Part shown: piece by piece, positions 45,425-56,937 of the stretch
How the letters are laid out: every line of letters begins with the position of its first letter
Position numbering within the stretch: position 1 is the stretch's first letter
Assembly: GCA_963682025.1 (NCBI GenBank)
Contig: OY821520.1
Location: 185,795,758-185,859,757, forward strand
Length of the DNA: 64,000 bases
DNA from: Cordilura impudica
Lineage: Eukaryota; Arthropoda; Insecta; Diptera; Scathophagidae
Direction: 5' to 3'
Position numbers and translations under genes: made by a program
The notes under the pieces: generated by a model
The model's input: the letters and a program-made list of their open reading frames with translations, nothing else
What the model was told of the DNA's origin: nothing
Databases searched by the model: none

Positions 45425-47071
45425 TGTATCACTTGAATAGGACACCCAGTACACTCTTTTTTCAATTGCCTCTAACTCAAAAGCGAAATAAAAAAATAAC
45501 TCAATTTTTGCACGTTCTCTTTGTGCAATTATTTATCTCTCTCAGCAACAAGCTGCAAGTTGTGGCAAAGAATCGTTATATTTTTTTTCTTGTTTTATAT
45601 TGGAATTCGCTTGAAATTGAGTCAGTATTTTTGTGTCACTTGAATAGAACATGCGTTTTGTTTGATCGTCTACTTTGGCACGTGCTCACGGAGTTTTCGC
45701 TGATCAAATTTTTTTGTGATTTTCGGCTATTGTCTTTAATATAAAGTTCAAATGGGTCGAGGAAAAGCCTTATCTGAAGAGGAAAAAGGAAAAATAAAGG
45801 CATACAAGGACTCTGGCCTATCAATTGCAAAAATAGCCAAAAAAAATCAACAGGAGCCGACATGTCATATCGGGATTCTTAAGTAATGAGTCAGAATATG
45901 GAAAAAATATGAAAGGCCGCACGTGCAGTGTGCTCACCGAATCGGAAAGACGCCTCATATTAAGAAAATCGTCAAATTCTCACGACTCTGTGGCGAAAAT
46001 TCGTGCAAAATGTGATGTAAATGCTAGTGTATCCACTGTACATCGCGTTATTATGAAGGCTAAACACCTAAAGAGGTTAAAAATAAAGAAGAAGCCTCCC
46101 CTTAACCCGGCAAGAAAAGCGCAACGCCTCAATTTTGGTCGCAAACATGTGGCCTGGACCTTTCAGTGGCCTAAAGTGGTCTTCTCAGACGAAAAAAAGT
46201 TTAATTTAGAAGGCCCAGATGGTTATAGTTACTATTTCCATGATCTCCGCAAGGAACCCCATCATTTGGACCGTCTGCATAGCCGAGCTGGAGGTGTTAT
46301 GGTGTGGGGGGCCATTTCCTACTATGGCACCTGCAAACTAAAATTTATATCATCAACGATGAATGCTTTGTGCTACAAAGAAATATTAAAAGAATTATTT
46401 TCAAAATCTTTTCGGGCCTCTCCCATGGATATATCAACAAGATAATGCGCCGATACATACAGCTCGGGTCGTAAAATCTTATATACAGAGCCAAAATGTG
46501 GACCTCTTAAGCTGGCCGCCATTCTCACCCGATTTAAATATAATCGAAAATGTTTGGGGATGGCTGACACGTGAAATATATGGCGCAGGAAAGCAATATT
46601 CGAGTGTACCCGAACGAGTTACAGCAATCGAATTAGCTTGGGACTCGATTTCATTAAATTACTTATCTAGCTTGTATCAATCTCTTCCAAAACGGATGAC
46701 TGAAGTTTTGGAACATCAAGGTGGCTCGACGCATTATTGAAACAATTTTTTTTTTTCTAAATTAAACCTATTACCCTATATTTAAGTCATTTTTATGTTA
46801 AAAATAATCTGAGATCTCTGAAATGTTTTTTTTGTTTAACTGTCCTATTCAAGTGACGCAAAATTTGAGCCCCTGAATTTGACGGATTGAGTTTAAGAAT
46901 TTTTTGTTACTGATTAAAGCTTTACCATGAAGAATTCCTGCTGGTTAAGACAAAGCAATTAAATGATCTTTAATTAAAAAAAAAAAAATAAGTCTATTAT
47001 CATTGGTTTGGGAGCAGTGGGTGATCGCAAACACACTTAGGGGGTGTCCTATTCAAGTGACAAGGAGTGTA
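45425..47071 (+). mobile_element. Tc1-family transposon with IR/DR ends
   Basis: Ends carry the repeat CACTTGAATAGGACACCC, outermost at about 45431-45448 and inverted at about 47045-47062. A second pair of near-identical repeats lies about 205 bp inside each end (45637 and 46841-46857). That gives the double-repeat (IR/DR) layout known from Sleeping Beauty-type Tc1 elements. TA flanks the right end. The central transposase is frameshifted, so this copy is inactive. Confidence 0.85.
45752..46740 (+). pseudogene. Tc1-like DD34E transposase, two frameshifts
   Basis: The ATG at 45752 begins MGRGKALSEEEKGKIKAYKD, the paired-type helix-turn-helix start, and shifts frame near 45843. The main part (45909-46445) encodes KGRTCSVLTESERRLILRKS, VSTVHRVIMKAKHLKRLKIK and the first catalytic Asp in VVFSDEKKFNLEGPDG. 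A second shift near 46425 leads to QDNAPIHTARVVKSY (second Asp) and SPDLNIIENVWGWL (Glu). The spacing between these is 34 residues, so DD34E, the Tc1 class. It stops at 46738-46740. All catalytic residues survive; two 1 nt shifts would abolish the protein. Confidence 0.9.
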
Positions 47072-48344
47072 TATATATTATATAAGCTTGTTTGATTAAT
47101 TATTCTTCTCTTTCTCAGTTTATTTTCATAACTTGCACAAAACTGTTTTTTTTTAATTTGACTTCACGGTACGTTACCGTTTCGCTTGGGTAATCCAGAC
47201 TTAATACTGCATTTCGCGTAAAAAGCATAACGCTACCTTTTTCCTCCCTCTTTTTTGCTCCATGTTTGGCAATTTACTTATTTTTTTCACTGTGTACTGA
47301 TTTTTATTTGATGTCAATCTCTTTATGTTTTTAATTGCGTGCATTAATTAGTTCATTAATTCAAACTAGCACAGCCCATTTTATTTTTTCATTCAATTTA
47401 TTTCTTTCATTTCTTAAAGGTATGCTATTCAATTCAACACAGGCTGTGTGATTATTATAATGAAATTCGATTGCCTTAATGTCGTTATTGTCATTATCGT
47501 CATTAAAAATGTAAAAAATCTGTAAATCTGGTGGACTGCTAAAAAGAAATACCTTTCAAATGAGGTATGTTTGGTCAAAGTCGGTGTAAAACCGATAAAG
47601 TTACATCGGTCACCAGAAATCACCTTGCCTATTAATATTATAGATAAATGAAAAAAGCATTCTAAATTTTATAAAAATTACAATTATAATCTCAGCAAAA
47701 ATCGTAGTTTTCTCTGGTTTATCGTTGCAATTCCTAATAAATTGCTTGCGAGAATGCAGTTAAGTAAGGTAGAACATAAGATATTTCCTTTTTGCCTTTT
47801 TAGTGCTTTTTTCACATACAATTTGCTATAATCGCCTTTATTTCACACAAATGCGGTGAAAAAGTGAATTTTAGGTACTAAAAAGGGGTGACGTGACAAA
47901 TAAATATCATGTCTTATGTAAGCAGTTTAGTAAGCGATATAAAATTTAATTCCCCTTATTCTTTGATTCTATTGTAGCATCGATTTTTGTTGAGATATTA
48001 TTATTATTAACTCTTAATCGCCTCCTAAAAAAATTAAATCACAGTCTGTTCACCTCGGCACAAATTCTTCGGAATGGATCGAAATTGATAAAATGTGATT
48101 TGTAGAAAATATTTTACAAATAAATTTATAAAATATAAATTAAAGGCGCCGGGTAACTAGACCAAATGCGCACGAATTTGAACAAATGGAAACATTTACA
48201 AATTAAGAGATTATTTACATTGTTATATGCATTTTTACATATAAAGATATTCTTAATGAGTTTAATAGAATAAATGAAACATTAATTAAAGTGTAGGTTG
48301 TAATTAGTGTTAAAAAATAATATTTATATAATATAATTTTGACC
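47072..48344. other. AT-rich intergenic DNA with a dispersed repeat
   Basis: No gene. The segment 47495-47645 is a diverged inverted copy of 63183-63330 and is listed separately. Confidence 0.45.
47495..47645 (-). repeat. Dispersed repeat shared with 63183-63330
   Basis: Read on the minus strand it has TCTATAATATTAATAGGC, GTGACCGATGT, TGACCAAACAT, ATTTGAAAGGTATTTCTTTT and CAGATTTACAGATTTTT in the same order and spacing as the plus strand at 63183-63330. No class can be assigned. Confidence 0.7.
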
Positions 48345-48348
48345 TTAT

Positions 48349-49145
48349 ACATCGCTAATGTGATGTCTCGAAAGGGACTGCTGTATCTCCGATAGGTATT
48401 CGTCGGATGCAAAGTCTAAAATCTTCTCCAGTGGTACATCAATACGGGATTCTGGACATTCAGAAAAGATGTAATAATGTTTGGTATTGATAATGCTTTA
48501 CCAACTCTAAGTCGTGCCATCGTAATACATTGGGATCTACTGAAATTGTTGTTGTATCTGAGTTGTTTCATTATCTTCCCTTTGATTCATCAAGTATGGG
48601 TGCATAATAATTCTTGGGAAGCAAGGTATTTCCGTAATATCAGGTAGGTTAAGTACATCCTTTGCCTCGAAATCTGCTTTTTCGTTTCCTTGAATCCCGA
48701 TGTGAGAGGGTATCCAAAGCAGCGAAATAGAAAAGTTGGAATTCGGGTAAAGTATATCATCATAGGTTCCACTTTGATTTTTCATCAGAGCCCTAGTGGC
48801 GCTTAGGTTGTCTGTGCATATTAAAGTAGTACTGCTGAGTTCAACAGCATGTTCAATGGCACATTTAATAGCAGCAATTTCGGCAGTGAACAGTTTTTTT
48901 CAACAGTTTCAAAATGAGTTGGCGATAATTGATTGACTATAGCAAAAGTTGTAGTACCACAGTGAGAAGATCCATCTGTGTATAATATAACGTTTGGAGA
49001 AAAATGCGTAATTTTTTCCGCCATTAATCTTTTGAAGCAGGTTGGATTGGTTTCATCTTTTTTATATTTTCGTAAGCTGTCATCTATTTTGATCATTGCG
49101 CCCGAATTTATATTAGGTGAGGGTTTTGGTGGTAATGAAATGTTG
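48349..49145 (-). pseudogene. LINE RNase H domain and C-terminal tail
   Basis: NVILYTDGSSHCGTTTFAIV holds the first Asp; a frameshift in a T run near 48895 interrupts the Glu motif. LICTDNLSATRALMKNQSG holds the second Asp (near 48810). SLLWIPSHIGIQGNEKADFE holds the His and last Asp. The tail has a decayed His/Cys cluster and ends ESRIDVPLEKILDFASDEYL...HHISDV at 48349. Better preserved than the RNase H of the LINE at 5962-6876. Confidence 0.78.
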
Positions 49146-49415
49146 TTTTTATGCAAGAGAAAAATAATATATTTGATGGAAGATGGTGTGTTATGTTGTG
49201 GATTATCAAGATATTTCCAGAATGTTTGATGAAGCCCTTCATATGGTATAGTTATGGATTTAGATGCCATGTTGTCTGCAGTTTTCTCTAAGAGGTTCTG
49301 AAAATCAGTGTATTTTGCCTCATTTCTAAGAGACACGATGGGCGTTGGCCTTAGAAGACCTGTAGCCGTCCTAAAGCAGTTCTTTATTAAGGTGTTGAGC
49401 TTTGTAATGTTCTTT

Positions 49416-50515
49416 TTAGAGGTCCAACCATAAACAGTAATTCCATGAAGAAGGACACCAGTTGTCAACGAACGGCACATATCTAAGGCAGTCTCGAGAA
49501 CAAATTAATTTAAGAAGATTATTTATTTTGCTTAATTTTGTAGACAAAAAGTTAATATGATGATTCCAGAGTAAATTTTTAGTAAATTGAATGCCTAAAA
49601 TCCTCATTTGTTCTAAAAGTTGAATATTAATATTTCTGATACAAAATGTATCAGCATTACAACCTTTTTTTCTGCAAACGTGAAGAATTTCTGTTTTGTC
49701 AGCTGGAATTACTGCTCCTCTATTTTTAGCCCATTGAGACGCTTTGCTATCCAAATTCAATAAATTCATTTGAACTATTTCAGGCTTACCTGATGAAACA
49801 GCAAAAATGTTATCCGCATAAATTCCCACAAAATAAATTCCTGGAAGATTTTCAATTGCCCTTGCCAAAGAGTTAGCATATATAGTGTAGAGAACTACAG
49901 ACAATGGCGAGCCTTGAGGGACTCCATTATCCAGAGGATATGTTGATGAGAAAAAGCCATCGATTTTAACTATAACTCTACGATTCTCGAGAAAAGACTT
50001 TAGCAATTTAAGGAGTTCCATTGGGACCCCATTTATTAAGCTCTATAATTATATAGGTTGAAATCACCTAATCGAATGCTTTTTCTATATCTTCGGAAAG
50101 AACAAGACTGTGTTTCCTGTTAATTATGGCGAAGTGTGTCTTCCAGCTGGTGACATATCGTATGTACCCCATGTCTAGGAATAAAAGCATGTTGAATTTT
50201 AGAAATGTTTTCCTTAGTGAGCTTCCAAAAACGTTTAGCCAAAATCTTTTCAAAGATCTTGGAAAGGACTAGCAGCAAAGAAATCGGGCGGTAGCCCTCC
50301 AGTAGTTTGGATTCTTACCCGGTTTCGTGATAGACAGAACTGCAATTTTCCAATCATGAGGAAAAATACTACTGGCCAATATGTTATTGTATAGAGCACA
50401 AAGTCGATATTTCAAATTTCTAGGGGAATTTTTAACCATAGAGTATGTTATTTTATCCAGGGCAGGTGTTGAGCCCTTAAGGAAACTTTTGTTTACATTT
50501 TTACCAAAAAAATTT
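49416..50515 (-). pseudogene. LINE reverse transcriptase with YADN palm
   Basis: Pieces read in order: STPALDKITYSMVKN, FPHDWKIAVL, then YRPISLLLVLSKIFEKIL (50290-50240), HAFIPRHGVHTICHQLE, LSEDIEKAFD (50095-50068), DNGVPQGSPLSVVLYTIYAN (49940-49880), and FVGIYADNIFAVSS near 49825. The second catalytic Asp of YADD is Asn here (codon AAC). Then follow PADKTEILHVCRKKG and MRILGIQFTKNLLWNHHINF. Frameshifts occur near 50090-50010 and 49480. The copy is not functional. Confidence 0.82.
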
Positions 50516-50520
50516 ACGAT

Positions 50521-51640
50521 TTCAAAATTATGTTCTACATTTTATCCCTTTTGACAATTACAATAACATATACAGATAAACATTTTTTTTACATAAATAG
50601 TATGAATTCCTTTCAAGGGTTTTCCTCCCCAATATACATACTTACAAGCAAGGAACCCAAGGAAAAAAACCTAGTTTTTAACACAAAAATGCGTGATGCT
50701 CGGCTGAATTTTACCGAGAATTGGAAGATAATAAAGAAAATGAAATAAAGAAAATTTTTTTCTTTTTGCTTTGACTTTGAATTTGTTTAAAAGGCCATAT
50801 TTAATATCATAATATGTAACAACAATTTCATACTCTTAATGAAAAAGTTTTGGAAAAAGAGTCATGGCCGATTCATACAGTTAATGTAAACATTCATTCC
50901 ACGAATGGTTTTTTTCAGTGTCAGTGGTTTTTGTTTAAAATGATTACACGGACCCACAAAATATGATAACAGTTCAGACCCTAGGACTAGGTTTTTTAAT
51001 ATGAATTTGGGAATATTTTTTTTACACAAAACTTTTTAAGATATTTAAAAGGGGATATGTACCCTTCAATACACTTCTTGAATTTTTCCAGATATCATAT
51101 TTGTTCTCGAACAAATCACCCGTTGAAATTACGATATTATTACGTTTTTGTTTCAATATTAGAACAAAATAATGTGAGTCCGATCACAGGGGAGATGGGT
51201 AAACATCTACCCCCGAATTCATAATGAAAAGTTAGCTGCTGTTTACATGTCGCGCTCAACGAGGTTCTTACTAATCAACCGATTAGCCTTAGTTTTTAGT
51301 TAGCACATAGTTTATTTATAATCAATTTTTTGTTATCATCTAATAGCTTTAAAAACAACTCTGAAATTTGTAATGCCACCATATTTTTTGCATTAATGCC
51401 ACCTGATACAGTGAAAATCAACTTTACATTTCAATGTGTGTGATTTCACTCCTTCATATTTTTAAATTTATATTTACAAGTGTTAAGTTTACGACAAAAT
51501 TATTTAAATATGAAAATTATGGGAAAAAATGTTTAAAAGATCCGCAAAGTAAAAAATATTTGTTTGCACTTAAAAATGATTTATTTATATATGTAATTTG
51601 TTTTGCTTAATTTTACACACATCAGCTGTTTTAACACACT
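50521..51640. other. AT-rich intergenic DNA
   Basis: No supported gene, repeat or element end seen. Confidence 0.45.
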
Positions 51641-52015
51641 TATGCCCGTTTTCTCAATAGGCGATTATCTTTTGTCCCAACGAGAAACTGCCGATTAAAG
51701 AAATTTGGTTTTCTCACAGTCTAGTTTGCTTCTATTTTGTCGCAAAGCTAACCGGCACTCATCTGCCAATTATTTATTTATCGTACAGATAAATCATTCT
51801 CCCAACTTTCATATCAATTTTGAGAGGCATTGCCAACTGAAAATATTTCTCCCAACTTTCATACGTATTTTGAGGGGCATTGCCAACTGAAAATAATGTT
51901 TTTGTCGGTACATTGAGAAAACCAAAATTGTTAACCGGCAGTTTATCGGTCCAATAAATTTATGTCCTGGTTGAGTAACAGGCAGTTTGACGATACATTG
52001 AGAAAACCGGCATTA
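51641..52015. mobile_element. MITE with an internal 52 bp tandem duplication
   Basis: Ends TATGCCCGTTTTCTCAAT and its inverted partner ATTGAGAAAACCGGCATTA define an element of about 375 bp. A second inner pair, GTACATTGAGAAAACCAAAA near 51909 with TTTGGTTTTCTCACAGTCT near 51703, mirrors the ends. Two adjacent copies of a unit starting CTCCCAACTTTCATA and ending GCCAACTGAAAATA lie at about 51799-51896. No coding capacity. Confidence 0.7.
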
Positions 52016-52209
52016 GTGAGGTTGTCGATCTGAGGTTAGCAAACGCAGCAGCAAGTCATAAATAATACTCATGCTAGATACTGCATAAGTTTTCATTATA
52101 AATACGGCCGCTAGTAATTAAAGATTTTTACGGCACTTTTTTAAAATCAAACAGAAAGCCTCATCTATGTATCACTTATAGCAATCAACTACAGGGGTTC
52201 TGCTAATAT

Positions 52210-52495
52210 AAAAATATTTATTATTATTTATTATTTCAACTGGTTAATTTTTAATTTTTCGTTTTTCATTTTTAATTTTTCATTTTTCGTTTTTTATTTT
52301 TAATTTTTAATTTTTTATTTTTAATTTTTTATTTTCCATTTTTCATTTTTCAGTTTTCCGTTTTAATTTATCATTTTTCATTTTTCGTTCTTCATTTTTA
52401 ATTTTTAATTTTTTTTTCATTTTTTATTTTTAATTTTTATTTTTAATTTTTTATTTTTTATTCTTCATTTTTCGTTTTTCATTTTCAAACAGGTT
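52210..52495. repeat. (ATTTTT)n-like low-complexity tract
   Basis: About 285 bp made almost only of ATTTTT and variants CATTTTT/CGTTTTT, with strong strand bias (T-rich on plus). No gene. Confidence 0.9.
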
Positions 52496-53134
52496 ATTTA
52501 TTACATACCATAATTTTTTCACCAATACAATCATAAGTCACACCGATTTTGTCTTACGTCTCATATGTTACGCTGTTTTTGTGATTGTATTGTGAAATAT
52601 AAATTTACCCCCCTGCGCGTATAGATGCTTATTCGTCAAAAAATTAAAATTGTTCCCAGAGACCAGAGTATACTTTCATAAAGTTCTCAAGCTCAAAACG
52701 TATTTTCGCCATTCTAAAAACACCGATGCGGATTCAGCACGCCGAAGAAAGTATACTTTTTATATCAGGAATATTTTATGGAATATTTTTTGGTATCCGG
52801 TTAATTTCTCGAAAATAAATTCACAGAAAAATTATTTGTAGAAAAAAAATTCACAGAAAAGCAATTAACAGAAAAATAATTCATAGAAAACCTATAAAAA
52901 CATTTCACGGATAAGCAATTCACAGAAAAGAAATTCTAAGAAAAATACTTCACAGATACGTTAAATATTAAAATGTATACCACATATTAGTGTAATTAAA
53001 TTTTAAACTTTATGTTTTAAATACAAATAAAGAAAAATTGACTCACAATTTATATTCCAAATTGACATATTAAAAATTAATTACCGTATTTTTAAAAAGT
53101 ACAAGATAGCTACAACTCGTATACCTCATACAAA

Positions 53135-55332
53135 ATGAATATTAGTAATACAAAAACCGAAAAGAATAAAACGTGATTCGTCGTTGACGGATTCCTATTT
53201 CTTCGCGACAAGGAATATAAAGAACAAGTAAGAAAATTATAGTCGGTCTAGACCGACTATACGATACCCTATACCATGCGTTTAGAAACCGTATCTCTTA
53301 GGCCCAACTAACTGGACATAGAAAATAAGCAAAAACCAAATTTGAGTGGGATTTTTATTAATTTTTTTGCCTGCAGATATGAAAAAGTTCATATCGGATG
53401 CTATATCTATATGGGGACAAGGTCCAAAAATGGACCGATCCTGATCATATTTGGTAAAGTCTCTTGTATTTTGCAAAAATATATACAAACAAAATTTGAG
53501 AAGAATCAGTGCAATATTTTTGTATTTAATAGATTTAAGTGAAGATCGGGAAGCAGCTCTATATGGGGCCAAAGGGATCATTTTTGGACTACTCATTAGT
53601 GGATGTAATGAACGCATACAAACCCAATTTGAGTAAGATCTATATGACAATTTGGATCTTATGGCAATTTATGTCGATTTCATAGGGGTAATTTGTATGG
53701 GGGCTAGGTCTGAACATGGACCGATTCTCACCAATTTCAATAGCGTTCATCACATGGCCGATAAAAGCTTATATACCAAATTTCATCAAAATATATTCAT
53801 ATTTGCGACCTGCAGTTTGATTACAAGGTTTACATGGACACACAGACGGACGGACGGACGGACGGACGGACGGACATTGTTAAATCAACTCAGAAAGTGA
53901 TTCTGATTCCATTGGTACAATTAAAGATGGGTCTAGGTCAAATATTTTTGGTTGTTACAAACAGTAGCACAAAGTCATTATACCCAAACCACATAGTGGT
54001 ATAGGGTATAAAAATGTTATTGGTTGTGCAATAATTATTATAAGCCAGAGAATTGTAAAGCAAGAGTTCATAGCAATAAAATTAATGGAGAAATAATAAA
54101 AATTATTGGTGTGCACAACCATGCTGCCATCGCAAATAGTGTTGGTGTAAGAAAAAGTATTGCTGATATAAAGGATAAGGCAGAGTTGACTCACGATTCT
54201 ACTCAATTATTAATAGCTAGTTGTTCACCTAAAATAACGAACGCAGTTAAACCGCATTTGCCTTCTATCCCTTCCATGAAACGAACTGTTCGAAGGATCA
54301 GGCAAGGAACAGTAACAATTCCGCAAACTCTTAATGAATTGTGTGTATTGGAGCAATACAAAGTAACTGCAGATGGTAACCATTTTTATTAAATGACTCT
54401 AAAGCCCCAGAAAATCGTATTTTGCTGTTCTCAACGGAAGAAAATTTGAAATTCTTGTGCAATGCAAATAATTGGTACGTGGACGGCACATTTAAAACAG
54501 TGCCTTTAATTTTCTATCAATTGTTTACAATTCACGGCATCAAAGAAAATTTATCCTTACCACTAGTATATGCACTACTTCCAAATAAGACAACAGAAAC
54601 TTATAAGAATTTATTTGAGCAGTTGAAAATGTTATCACCCGGTTTAAATCCTACCAGCGTTATGTCGGATTTTGAACAAGCAATTGTAAATGCCGTACAG
54701 TTTTCTTTTGCTGGTGCCAGACAACATTATTGTTTGTTTCATTTTTACCATAATTTGTATCGGAAATTATGTGAAATTGGGTTCAAAATTGAATACAATG
54801 AAGATGCGGAGTTTGCTCACAAGATTAAAATGTTATTAGCACTTGCGTTTGTTCCTTCTAAAGACGTTATACAAGCATTCGAATCATTAAAAGAACAAAA
54901 TATAATTTCTGAATCAGTCAATGAATTGTTAGACTATTTCGAAGATAATTATGTTGGTAGATTAGATGTTCGCACTAAAAAGCCAACCGGTAGGCAGGAT
55001 TCTAGATATGCCATTAAAGCATGGAATGTTTATGAAGCTGTGCAAGAAGGATACCCGCGAACAAATAATAATCTTGAAGGATGGCACAATGGTTTCAAAA
55101 AATTGGTTGGCTCAGAGCATCCATCAATATGGTGTTTTTTGGAAAAGTTGCAATTAGAGCAATCAAAAAATGAAATAACTTTACAACAAATTTTTGCTGG
55201 CACGTCTATGCACGTCTAAAAAAGAAAAAATATCGTGATTATGATCAAAGAATACAAAAAATTGTATCCAATTATTCGAAAATGGCCATAACTGAATTTT
55301 TGAGTGCTGTTGCGCATAATATAATAATTTGA
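53135..55332 (+). pseudogene. MULE transposase with FLYWCH-type zinc finger, interrupted
   Basis: Coding pieces are 53135-53223 and 54011-55332. Once the insertion is removed the N-terminus reads VVDGFLFLRDKEYK then KCYWLCNNYYKPENCKARV and HNHA, a FLYWCH finger (Trp-x-Cys, Cys, His-x-His). The MULE core follows with WYVDGTFK (first Asp), SVMSDFEQAIVNAV (second Asp), HYCLFHFYHNLYRKL (Cys-x2-His) and RTNNNLEGWHNGFKK (Glu). Defects are a TGA at about 53174, a 1 nt loss in a T run near 54380, and a shift near 55215 before KKYRDYDQRIQKIVSNYS. The enzyme would cut and paste its own element. All catalytic residues remain. Confidence 0.88.
53224..54010 (+). mobile_element. mini-me/DINE-1-like non-autonomous element, copy E
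   Basis: 787 bp with all family features: intact GTCGGTCTAGACCGAC palindrome, subterminal inverted pair and (GGAC)n with about 7 repeats near 53845-53875. It splits the FLYWCH finger of the MULE transposase. Removing exactly these bases gives codons GAA AAA TGT TAT TGG across the join and restores the finger. Flanks are A and A. Confidence 0.92.
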
Positions 55333-55599
55333 ATTATCAATTATAAATAAAAATTTACCTATTGAAATATATCTTTTTTTTTGTTATTCTTTGTTTTTTT
55401 TTTTAATTTGTAAATATTTTCTCATCTTAAAGAAGAATTAACTCACAGAAACGGAATTTACGGAAAATATTGAAGAAGAATCAATTCACAGAAACTGTTT
55501 CTGTAAATTGCTTTTCTGTGAATTGATTTTCTGTAAATTGCTTTTCTGTAAATTTTTTTTCTGTAAAACGACCTAAATTCATATAAGCTTGTATTTTAT

Positions 55600-55905
55600 A
55601 TTTATTTGAAAATTTTCAAATGTTCACACCTAGTCCTTATACCAATGAGATCGACTTAAATTGTCATAAGATCCAAATTATCAAATAGATCTCGGTCAAA
55701 TTTGGCTTGTGTGTGTTAATTACATCCATTAATCAGTATTTCAAAAATAAACCCTGTATGACAATACTTAGTCATAGAGGCCATATAAAGCTGCTTCTCG
55801 ATCTTGACTTAAATCTGCAGGCAAAAGAATTTATGTTTATTTCCTATATACAATTGGTTGGACCTAAGACCTTTGTTTTCTCTAAACGATTATAATTTTC
55901 ATACT
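55600..55905 (-). mobile_element. Diverged mini-me-like fragment
   Basis: TTAAATTGTCATAAGATCCA, GATCTCGGTCAAATTTGG and GCTGCTTCTCGATCTTGACT match the reverse strand of full copies. It lies just outside the MULE right arm. Ends are not recognisable, except perhaps CGATTATAATTTTCATACTTG at 55888-55908. Confidence 0.7.
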
Positions 55906-56937
55906 TGATTTATTTTAACAATATAATTTTCATGTTTTTCTTTTGAAAAAAATAATGTGTTCCCAAATAATACCGATTCTGCTATTTTTTTTTTTTTTTT
56001 TTTTTTTGATGGATAAACTATTGATAAATAGGAAAAAAATTTCCCTCCTGAATGATTTTTAAAATTTGTTTACAATTCAAGGTTATTTACCCCCTTGTCT
56101 TGGAGAAAGTTAGCTTTCTCTTTATTTTGGTTTCCTAAATTATCACCACTTGAGTAGCAGCTGTATGTGTAGACGACTAAAACACAAGGACCTTATGACG
56201 AAGCAGACCTACTAGGGAGGGTGTCAAAGACACGCGTCATCTCTATATGTTGCGTATAAAAGTAGTGTACAAGTAAACACAAATTCTATTGTGCTCATTA
56301 TAAATATCTATTGCAACACTTAAACTGTGACCTTAACATAAACTATCATAAATATTAAATATTAATCTTTAACAGGCCAGCAGGTACATAAAGAAAATTG
56401 TTTTAATATTCATAGATGTCTGAACACATGGAATAGTTTATGTTTAAACTTGATCGTAAACACTTGGAAAATAAGACAGGATTAATAATTTTGTAAAACT
56501 ACAACCTGTGTTATCTTGAAAATCATTTGTCGTAGATAAACAAGATTGTGTCTTAATCGCTTTAGCTTTTGCCGACTCCTTTTATCACAACTCTCTTGTC
56601 ATCTCGACTGTTACTTTACTCGTTGGTATTTTGAATTTATTTTTTAACATTTGTGCTCTTGGTTAAGTGATTGTGTTGGTGTTGGGTTTATACTTTGTTG
56701 GCAGTGGTTTGTCACCACAGTTTACATTCTGCCATTGTCGGGGTTGAACGTATTTCGTGTCAGTCTGTCTGCTGTTGTGCGTTTAAATTAAATACATTTC
56801 AAAACCATAAACACACTGTTTGGCAATTATTAAAAAGTGTTTTTGTTTTATTCCAAAAATTTTTTTAGCCGTGTTTTTTGCTGTTGTCTCAATTGGCATT
56901 ATAGCAGGGATTAACTGAACAACAGCTAGCACTAAAT
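55906..56937 (+). other. exd upstream region and 5' UTR
   Basis: Non-coding. A TATA-like GTATAAAAGTAG at about 56254 could be a promoter but is not tied to a known start site. From about 56570 the base composition becomes less AT-rich with GTTTGT/GTTGG-rich stretches, consistent with a 5' UTR leading to the exd ATG. Confidence 0.4.

Larger units (their letters stand above)
48345..50520 (-). mobile_element. LINE with reverse transcriptase and RNase H (I/Loa-like), 5'-truncated
   Basis: Minus strand: RT fingers from about 50515, palm to 49416, thumb and linker to about 49000, RNase H (49010-48600) and a C-terminal tail ending at a stop near 48349. No endonuclease or ORF1. Several frameshifts and stops are present. 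Confidence 0.82.
52790..55565 (+). mobile_element. MULE-type DNA transposon with repeat-built terminal arms
   Basis: The transposase (53135-55332, with an insertion) is flanked by arms made of 18-20 bp degenerate tandem repeats. On the left (about 52800-52960) they read AATTCACAGAAAAGCAATT and variants. On the right (about 55440-55565) the inverse AATTGCTTTTCTGTGAATT recurs. Such subterminal arrays are likely transposase binding sites. The exact outer ends and target duplication cannot be set by eye. A mini-me-like element (53224-54010) sits inside. Confidence 0.75.
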
